Positions 6,210 to 10,054 of a DNA stretch of 10,054 nucleotides are shown piece after piece. This stretch comes from an uncultured bacterium. GTDB lineage: Bacteria > Bdellovibrionota_C > UBA2361 > CAKMMH01. The notes beneath the pieces are model-generated. The model was not told the origin of the DNA. It was given only the letters and a program-made list of their open reading frames with translations, and ran no database searches. Each line of letters starts with the position of its first letter. Position 1 is the first letter of the stretch. Position numbers and translations under genes: made by a program. The stretch spans positions 1-10,054 of the forward strand of contig CAKMMH010000052.1 in the NCBI GenBank assembly GCA_927798255.1, read 5' to 3'.

Positions 6210-6479
6210 TTAATGAATTAAAATTTTATTTGAAGTATTACTTTCTCCAAAAAGTGGCATAAAGTATCTATCGAATTCTTCATCTAGTGAATCTCTAACT
6301 TCTTTGTCATCTTCAATATTTTCAATATCATCTTCAAATTGAAGATTATTCATATGATCATATAAATCTTTGATATCATTAATTGCCATTTCAATAATTT
6401 CGCAAATATTATCATTTGAAAGTGTATTTAATTCTTTTGTTTCGTCTAAATTTAAGATATCTTTCTTGTTCTCTTTCAT
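6210..6479 (-). CDS. small acidic protein, unknown function
   Basis: The predicted protein is 89 aa (MKENKKDILNLDETKEL...), with 25 Asp/Glu against 9 Lys/Arg. It has no membrane segment and a helix-rich acidic middle (EDDIENIEDDKEVRDSLDEE), then RYFMPLFGES. The frame extends upstream to an ATG at 6551, but the internal ATG at 6479 has TAAGGG (minus strand, 6492-6487) at 7-nt spacing, and the 24 extra residues look like leader rather than protein. I recognise no family; acidic proteins of this size include regulators and nucleic-acid mimics, but nothing here supports a choice. It is convergent with the permease gene, with only 13 bp between the stop codons and no clear shared terminator. Confidence 0.5.
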   Translation of the reverse strand: MKENKKDILNLDETKELNTLSNDNICEIIEMAINDIKDLYDHMNNLQFEDDIENIEDDKEVRDSLDEEFDRYFMPLFGESNTSNKILIH

Positions 6480-6580
6480 GTTTTTGCCCTTAAAATAAGA
6501 TTCGTATATAAAATCTTTTCTTAAGTGATATTGTCGGGAATGGATAGTCAAAACTTTAATAATATTTTATAGCTTAAAAT

Positions 6581-6611
6581 TTAGGGGGCATTTTTACGAT
6601 AGGGGGCGTTT
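6581..6611 (+). repeat. 18-bp-spaced GGGGGC direct repeat, possible element remnant
   Basis: TAGGGGGCATTT (6582-6593) and TAGGGGGCGTTT (6600-6611) recur with an 18-bp period in otherwise AT-rich DNA. The first copy extends to TTAGGGGGCA, identical to the 3' end of structured element copy 1 (5024-5033). The second shares AGGGGGCG with copy 2 (9340-9347). No matching CCCCC arm is present upstream, so this is at most a 3' fragment, or a chance resemblance. Confidence 0.4.
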
Positions 6612-6623
6612 GATAGTAAAATT

Positions 6624-6684
6624 GAGATGTTATATTATCTCTTGCAATAAACTATAATAAATGGTATTTTACCATATGTAGTTT
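6624..6684 (+). promoter_or_regulatory. candidate rimP-nusA operon promoter with flanking inverted repeats
   Basis: A perfect TATAAT lies at 6653-6658. The region at the -35 position contains the inverted repeat GAGAT-N8-ATCTC (6624-6641), with TTGAGA at 6622-6627 too far upstream to be the -35. Straddling and following the -10 is ATGGTA-TTT-TACCAT (6661-6675), with an outer pair AAACTA/TAGTTT (6649-6684). The poor -35 with strong symmetry is consistent with an operator or activator-dependent promoter. Initiation near 6665 would give a leader of about 225 nt. Confidence 0.35.
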
Positions 6685-6708
6685 AAGAAGTCTTTGTCCT
6701 TTCCGTGA

Positions 6709-6741
6709 TATAAAACAAGTCCATGTTTTATAAGTTTTTTT
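6709..6741 (+). terminator. intrinsic terminator or attenuator in the rimP leader
   Basis: TATAAAACA (6709-6717) pairs perfectly with TGTTTTATA (6724-6732) in 9 bp with a 6-nt loop. Two bases later comes a run of seven T (6735-6741). The T-run exists only on the plus strand. The stem is AT-rich and hence weak, which fits conditional termination. It lies between the TATAAT at 6653 and rimP at 6891, so it would either attenuate the operon or stop read-through from the permease gene. Confidence 0.55.
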
Positions 6742-6890
6742 CAAGCGCATATTTGTTTTTTGAATAAGCCTTGTAGCCTTTTGCTTTGAGAAGTAAAACT
6801 GGTATGGATATCGGACTATTAATTACATTTAATTTGATTAAGAATTATGCTTTTAAAATAACTTTAAATTTTAACTAGATACGAAAGAAA

Positions 6891-7358
6891 ATGTTTACAA
6901 ATAAACAAATTAGGGAATACATAGAGGAGATAGTAAATCAAGAAGGATTCGAGGTATACGATATTGAATATCCTTCTTCTAGCGTGTCTGGTGTTATTAG
7001 GGTGTATATTTTTTCAAGCAGTAAAACTGTGACAGTTAGTGATTGTGCCACAATTAGTAGGCGTATTGCTAACCTTCCAGAATATGAAGAAATAGTACCA
7101 GGGAATGTTACTTTAGAAATTTCAAGCCCTGGAATTAATAGAAGCTTAAAAACTAAAGAACACTTAAAAGGTGCTATCTCTGAAAGAGTAAAAGTTAAAC
7201 TTAAAAGTGCTATTGAGAACAAAAAAAGTTTTCTTGGCATTCTTAAAAATTTTAATGGAGAGTTATTAACCATATTTGATGAGTCTTTAAAAAAAGAAGT
7301 ACAAATTGAATATGATAATATAGCAAGTGCAAGAATAGATTTTGATTTTAATTCATAA
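6891..7358 (+). CDS. rimP: ribosome maturation factor RimP
   Basis: RimP assists late assembly of the 30S subunit. The 155-aa length is typical. The N-terminal alpha/beta domain (1-85) ends in the family hallmark LEISSPGINRSL (75-86), equivalent to 'LEVSSPGLDRPL'. It also contains the GFEVYDIEYP strand (19-28) and the V-SDCATISRRI helix (49-59). A small SH3-like beta-barrel follows (about 95-152). The ATG at 6891 follows a purine-rich but weak ribosome binding site (GAAAGAAA). It is the first gene of the operon; nusA starts 11 bp after its stop. Confidence 0.93.
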   Translation: MFTNKQIREYIEEIVNQEGFEVYDIEYPSSSVSGVIRVYIFSSSKTVTVSDCATISRRIANLPEYEEIVPGNVTLEISSPGINRSLKTKEHLKGAISERVKVKLKSAIENKKSFLGILKNFNGELLTIFDESLKKEVQIEYDNIASARIDFDFNS

Positions 7359-7369
7359 GAGAGTGAAAT

Positions 7370-8833
7370 ATGAAATTTGAACTAAATGCAATATTAAGCC
7401 AAATTGGGAAAGATAAAGGAATTGATAAAAAAATTCTTATTGAAGCTGTTGAATCAGCAATGCTTTCAGCTGCAAAGAAACATTTTGGTCATGGACTTAA
7501 TCTTGAAACAAGTTACAACACAGAAACAGGTGAAATGGAAGTAGTTGAATTTAAAGTGGTTGTTGAACATGTTGAAGACCCAAATACACAAATTAGCTTA
7601 AAAGATGCAAGAGAGCAATTTGACCCAGATGCAATGATTGGTGATGAGCTCGGTAAAAAATTAGATTCAACAGTTCTTGGAAGAATTGCCGCTCAAACTG
7701 CAAAACAAGTTATAGTTCAAAAATTAAGAGATGCTGAAAGAGGTGTTATTTACGAAGAATATAAAGGCTCTAAGGGTGATACAATTAATGGTATCGTTCA
7801 AAGATATGAAAAAGGAAATGTAATTGTTAACCTTGGAAGGACAGAAGCTGTGCTTCCAAAACGTGAGCAAATTACAAAAGAACGTTACAGGCAAGGAGAT
7901 AGAATTCGCTCAATGATTTTAGACATTGATAGATCTGCAAGAGGTCCTCAAATTATTTTAAGTAGAAGTCATCCTAACTTTTTAAGAAAATTATTTGAAC
8001 AAGAAGTTCCTGAAATTGCAGAAGGAATAATTCAAATAAAAGGTGTTGCAAGAGAACCTGGTGAAAGAGCAAAAATTGCAGTATATGCAGAAGATTCTGC
8101 AATAGATCCAGTTGGAGCTTGCGTTGGTATTAAAGGGTCAAGAGTACAAGATATCGTTCAAGAGTTAAGAGGCGAGAGAATTGATATTATTACATGGACA
8201 GCAGATGCTCCTTCATTTGTTGCTCGTTCATTATCACCTGCTGAAGTTACAAGAGTAGTAATGGATGAAGATGAAAAAACAATGGAAGTAGTTGTTGCAG
8301 ATGATCAACTTTCACTTGCAATCGGAAAAGGTGGACAAAATGTTAAGCTTGCAAGCAAGCTTACAGGTTGGAAAATCGATGTAAGAAGTGTTGGTGCAGT
8401 AGAAAAAGAAAATAAACAAGCTCTTGAATCTCTTGAAAGTATTAGCGGTGTAGATTTCTCTATGGCTCAATTATTACTTCAAGATGGATTTAGAAGTGCA
8501 AAACATGTTGCAGATGCCACTGTTGAAGAGCTTCTAGAAATTGAAGGAATGAATGAAGATCTTGCTAAGAGCATTATTGAGAGTGCAAAAAATGTTGCTG
8601 CTAAAGAAGAGTTTAGTGAAACAAAATTAAGCATGCAAGATTCAGATTTAAATAACTTATCAGTTAGTGATGATATTAAGAATAAGTTATTTGATAATGG
8701 ATATCATTCAATTCAAGAATTAGCAGTTGCTGATTTAGATAACAAGTCATCTTTTGACTTCTTAGAAGAAGAAGAGATGGAACTTTTAAAGAAAACTCTT
8801 GATGATTTCTTTAAAAGAAAAATTGAATTATAA
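7370..8833 (+). CDS. nusA: transcription termination/antitermination factor NusA
   Basis: NusA binds RNA polymerase and nascent RNA, modulating pausing, intrinsic termination and antitermination. Domains in order: the N-terminal polymerase-binding domain (1-130); S1 (about 135-200, GDTINGIVQRYEKGNVIVNL); KH1 with its GIKGSR loop (253-258); and KH2 with IGKGGQN (318-324). Two helical acidic repeats follow (about 352-407, LESISGVDFSMAQLLLQDGF and on, and about 425-482). The 487-aa length and the two C-terminal repeats match the proteobacterial form (E. coli 495 aa); Firmicutes NusA lacks the repeats. The ATG at 7370 lies 11 bp after rimP, preceded by GAGAGTG. NusA is known to influence its own operon in some bacteria, relevant to the leader hairpin at 6709-6741. 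Confidence 0.96.
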   Translation: MKFELNAILSQIGKDKGIDKKILIEAVESAMLSAAKKHFGHGLNLETSYNTETGEMEVVEFKVVVEHVEDPNTQISLKDAREQFDPDAMIGDELGKKLDSTVLGRIAAQTAKQVIVQKLRDAERGVIYEEYKGSKGDTINGIVQRYEKGNVIVNLGRTEAVLPKREQITKERYRQGDRIRSMILDIDRSARGPQIILSRSHPNFLRKLFEQEVPEIAEGIIQIKGVAREPGERAKIAVYAEDSAIDPVGACVGIKGSRVQDIVQELRGERIDIITWTADAPSFVARSLSPAEVTRVVMDEDEKTMEVVVADDQLSLAIGKGGQNVKLASKLTGWKIDVRSVGAVEKENKQALESLESISGVDFSMAQLLLQDGFRSAKHVADATVEELLEIEGMNEDLAKSIIESAKNVAAKEEFSETKLSMQDSDLNNLSVSDDIKNKLFDNGYHSIQELAVADLDNKSSFDFLEEEEMELLKKTLDDFFKRKIEL

Positions 8834-8853
8834 ATTTTTATAGGTCCTAAAAC

Positions 8854-9141
8854 ATGTCAAAAAAACAATTTAAACATGAAAGGATTTGTATGGTTTGTAA
8901 AAAAAAAGATTCTAAGGCAAATCTTTTGAGGTTTGTCTTAGAAGATTTAAAACTTATTTATGATGCTAAAAAGTGCCATGAAGGACGAGGCACTTACATA
9001 CATGATAATAAAGAATGTTTGGATTCTTTAGGAATTCAAAAAAAACTTAAAAAAGCTTTTAGAATTAATGAGAATGTTAATTTAAATCTTGAGATTCTAG
9101 AAAGCTTGAAAAATTTAAGTACTACTCGTGAGAAAAGCTAA
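8854..9141 (+). CDS. ylxR: YlxR family (DUF448) RNA-binding protein
   Basis: The 95-aa basic protein carries all YlxR landmarks: R10-ICMVC (Cys12 and Cys15), LLRFV (24-28), D37, the GRGTY signature (44-48; usually GRGAY), Cys55, and a Lys-rich end (KKLKKAF, 63-69). YlxR proteins are small nucleic-acid-binding proteins almost always encoded between nusA and infB, as here. They are implicated in RNA binding, RNase P modulation and transcription regulation in Firmicutes; the role in this lineage is unknown. It starts 20 bp after nusA with a weak AGG ribosome binding site. In many genomes an L7Ae-like protein is fused or adjacent; none is seen here. The gap to infB is 265 bp because a structured element occupies it. 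Confidence 0.9.
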   Translation: MSKKQFKHERICMVCKKKDSKANLLRFVLEDLKLIYDAKKCHEGRGTYIHDNKECLDSLGIQKKLKKAFRINENVNLNLEILESLKNLSTTREKS

Positions 9142-9155
9142 TTAATACTTTAAGA

Positions 9156-9356
9156 GCTTAAATTATTAAATGCCGCGTAGTGGTAAACCATAATAAGCGG
9201 AGCGAGTGGTGCTAGGGCGCGCGGGTTCTGTAGACGAACGATGTGAGGCTGCCGGTGTAGACGCGTGTTTGTTCGCGTTAACGAAAAACACGTGGATACT
9301 CCGGTGTATGGGGGATAGCCCCTAAATCCCGACCCCGTAAGGGGGCGACTAAAAAA
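9156..9356 (+). ncRNA. structured RNA-like element, copy 2, between ylxR and infB
   Basis: This GC-rich island of about 201 nt begins 14 nt after the ylxR stop and ends 50 nt before the infB ATG. The outer pairing is GCTTA...TTATTA (9156-9168) with TAATAAGC (9191-9198), around TGG-TAAA-CCA (9181-9190). Then come GTTC/GAAC (9225-9239), and CCGG-T-GTA (9252-9259) with TAC-T-CCGG (9297-9304), enclosing CGTGTTT/AAACACG (9264-9270/9286-9292) with an inner TTCG/CGAA. At the 3' end, GGGG-ATAG-CCCC (9311-9322), CCCC-GTAA-GGGG (9333-9344), and the competing CCCCT/AGGGG (9319-9323/9340-9344) cannot all form together. Blocks shared with copy 1: TAAGCG, ACGAACG, GGCTG, GTAGAC, TGGATACT, CCCCTA, GGGGGC, ACTAAAA. 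It should be cotranscribed with the operon. The family is not identified. Confidence 0.6.
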
Positions 9357-9406
9357 TTTGATTGTACACACTATTTTTAGAGTATATAGAGAGAGGTATA
9401 GTTATT

Positions 9407-10054
9407 ATGGCAAAAATCAGAATATATGAACTTGCAAAAGAGTTAGGAGTCGAAAATAAAGACATCCTTAATAAAGCGCAAGAGCTTGGAATGGTTGACA
9501 AGAAATCTCACTCTAATGCTCTTGATGATGAAGAAGTAAGAAGAATTAAAAAGGCTTTTAGTGCTTTGAAAGAGAAAAGCCCTGTTACTCCTAAGGAAGC
9601 AGTAGTTATCACAACAACTAGAGTTGATAAGCTTACAGGTAAATCTGATACAATTGTAGAGAAGCGTTCAGGAAATATAATTAGAAGAAGAAAACATGTC
9701 GAAACGCCAAGTGATACTCAAAGCGTTGCATCTACTCCTACAAGCGATAATCAAGATACTGTAAATAAAGAAAATGAAAATAGTGTAGCAGAAAATTTGT
9801 CAACAGATATTACAAATAGTGATTCTAAAAACGTAATTGATAACGAAAATAAAGATACTGATATAAACAAAGAGACTGTTGAAGCTAGTGATACGAAAGA
9901 AAAAGATGAAACACTTTCAGGTAAAGAAGATGATTTAGCTGTACCTCAAAGTGAAGAAAAAGATGAGACTACCATAAAAGAAAAAAGTGATAACTTAGAA
10001 GAAAAATCAGAAAGTAAAGAACCGCCTTCTGATGAAGAATTGATTAGCAATATT
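9407..10054 (+). CDS. infB: translation initiation factor IF-2, N-terminal part (cut by window end)
   Basis: The ATG at 9407 follows GAGAGG (9391-9396) at 10-nt spacing and opens a 216-codon frame running off the window. Residues 1-52 form the IF2_N domain (MAKIRIYELAKELGVENKD, then ILNKAQELGM), the usual beginning of bacterial IF-2, which places initiator tRNA on the 30S subunit and promotes 50S joining. A short basic stretch follows (SGNIIRRRK, about 87-95), then a long disordered linker rich in Glu, Asp, Lys, Ser and Asn (about 96-216). Such linkers are typical of Gram-negative IF-2. The GTPase domains lie beyond the window. Position after rimP-nusA-ylxR confirms the call. The 265-bp gap before it, holding structured element copy 2, is unusual for this operon. 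Confidence 0.93.
   Translation, partial: MAKIRIYELAKELGVENKDILNKAQELGMVDKKSHSNALDDEEVRRIKKAFSALKEKSPVTPKEAVVITTTRVDKLTGKSDTIVEKRSGNIIRRRKHVETPSDTQSVASTPTSDNQDTVNKENENSVAENLSTDITNSDSKNVIDNENKDTDINKETVEASDTKEKDETLSGKEDDLAVPQSEEKDETTIKEKSDNLEEKSESKEPPSDEELISNI

Larger units (their letters stand above)
6480..6890. other. rimP operon leader and upstream region
   Basis: This is a 411-bp stretch without a plausible gene (except the disfavoured 5' extension of the acidic-protein frame). On the plus strand it holds, in order, a GGGGGC direct repeat (6581-6611), two inverted repeats around a perfect TATAAT, and an AT-rich intrinsic-terminator-shaped hairpin (6709-6741). About 150 bp of leader with no strong promoter follows before rimP. 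Each element is annotated separately. Confidence 0.55.

Noticed and set aside
6938..7273. 111-codon minus-strand frame over rimP
   Set aside because: It is fully antisense to the well-supported rimP gene and has no independent support.
9150..9371. 73-codon minus-strand frame over structured element copy 2
   Set aside because: It is antisense to the element, has no ribosome binding site, and its content is dictated by the GC-rich stems.
4652..9406. CRISPR array
   Set aside because: There are only two diverged long copies about 4 kb apart, with no regularly spaced short repeats.

Overview
This is an AT-rich bacterial chromosome segment carrying housekeeping genes. Intergenic stretches are very rich in A+T, and coding regions favour A/T-ending codons and AGA for arginine. 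FtsZ has a C-terminal peptide of the usual proteobacterial kind. NusA is 487 aa with two helical C-terminal repeats. With a DciA-type helicase loader and the order rimP-nusA-ylxR-infB, this suggests a Gram-negative, low-GC lineage, perhaps of the former deltaproteobacterial or Bdellovibrio-like assemblage. That placement is inference only.

Layout: (1) 1-2290, accessory genes: a tandem universal-stress-protein-like protein, then two small three-helix membrane proteins transcribed divergently from a roughly 320-bp region with TTACA/TGTAA-type inverted repeats; both membrane genes end in recognisable terminators. (2) 2290-4660: tRNA-Gln(CTG), ftsZ, a DciA-family gene 26 bp behind it, and tRNA-Gly(GCC) with its own promoter. 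(3) 4841-6480: a GC-rich structured element (copy 1), an AI-2E/PerM family permease with a TTG start, and a convergent small acidic protein. (4) 6550-10054: a long leader with a perfect -10 box and an intrinsic-terminator-shaped hairpin, then rimP, nusA, ylxR and infB (cut by the window edge). A second structured element (copy 2) lies between ylxR and infB.

The main discovery candidate is the pair of structured elements at 4841-5037 and 9156-9356. Both are about 200 nt, GC-rich against an AT-rich background, in the same orientation, and each ends 50-56 nt before a start codon. They share short conserved blocks (TAAGCG, ACGAACG, GTAGAC, TGGATACT, CCCCTA, GGGGGC, ACTAAAA), while the helices between them keep their pairing with different sequence. 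This is the signature of a conserved RNA. Two hypotheses stand: a mobile-element RNA of the OMEGA (HEARO/IsrB or IS200/IS605 TnpB) kind without its protein, or an undescribed RNA or cis-regulatory class. A possible third remnant (6581-6611) shares the TTAGGGGGCA 3' block.

The genes form two functional groups. FtsZ and the DciA-like protein link division and replication. RimP, NusA, YlxR and IF-2 form the conserved ribosome-maturation, transcription-antitermination and translation-initiation operon, whose leader looks suited to termination control.
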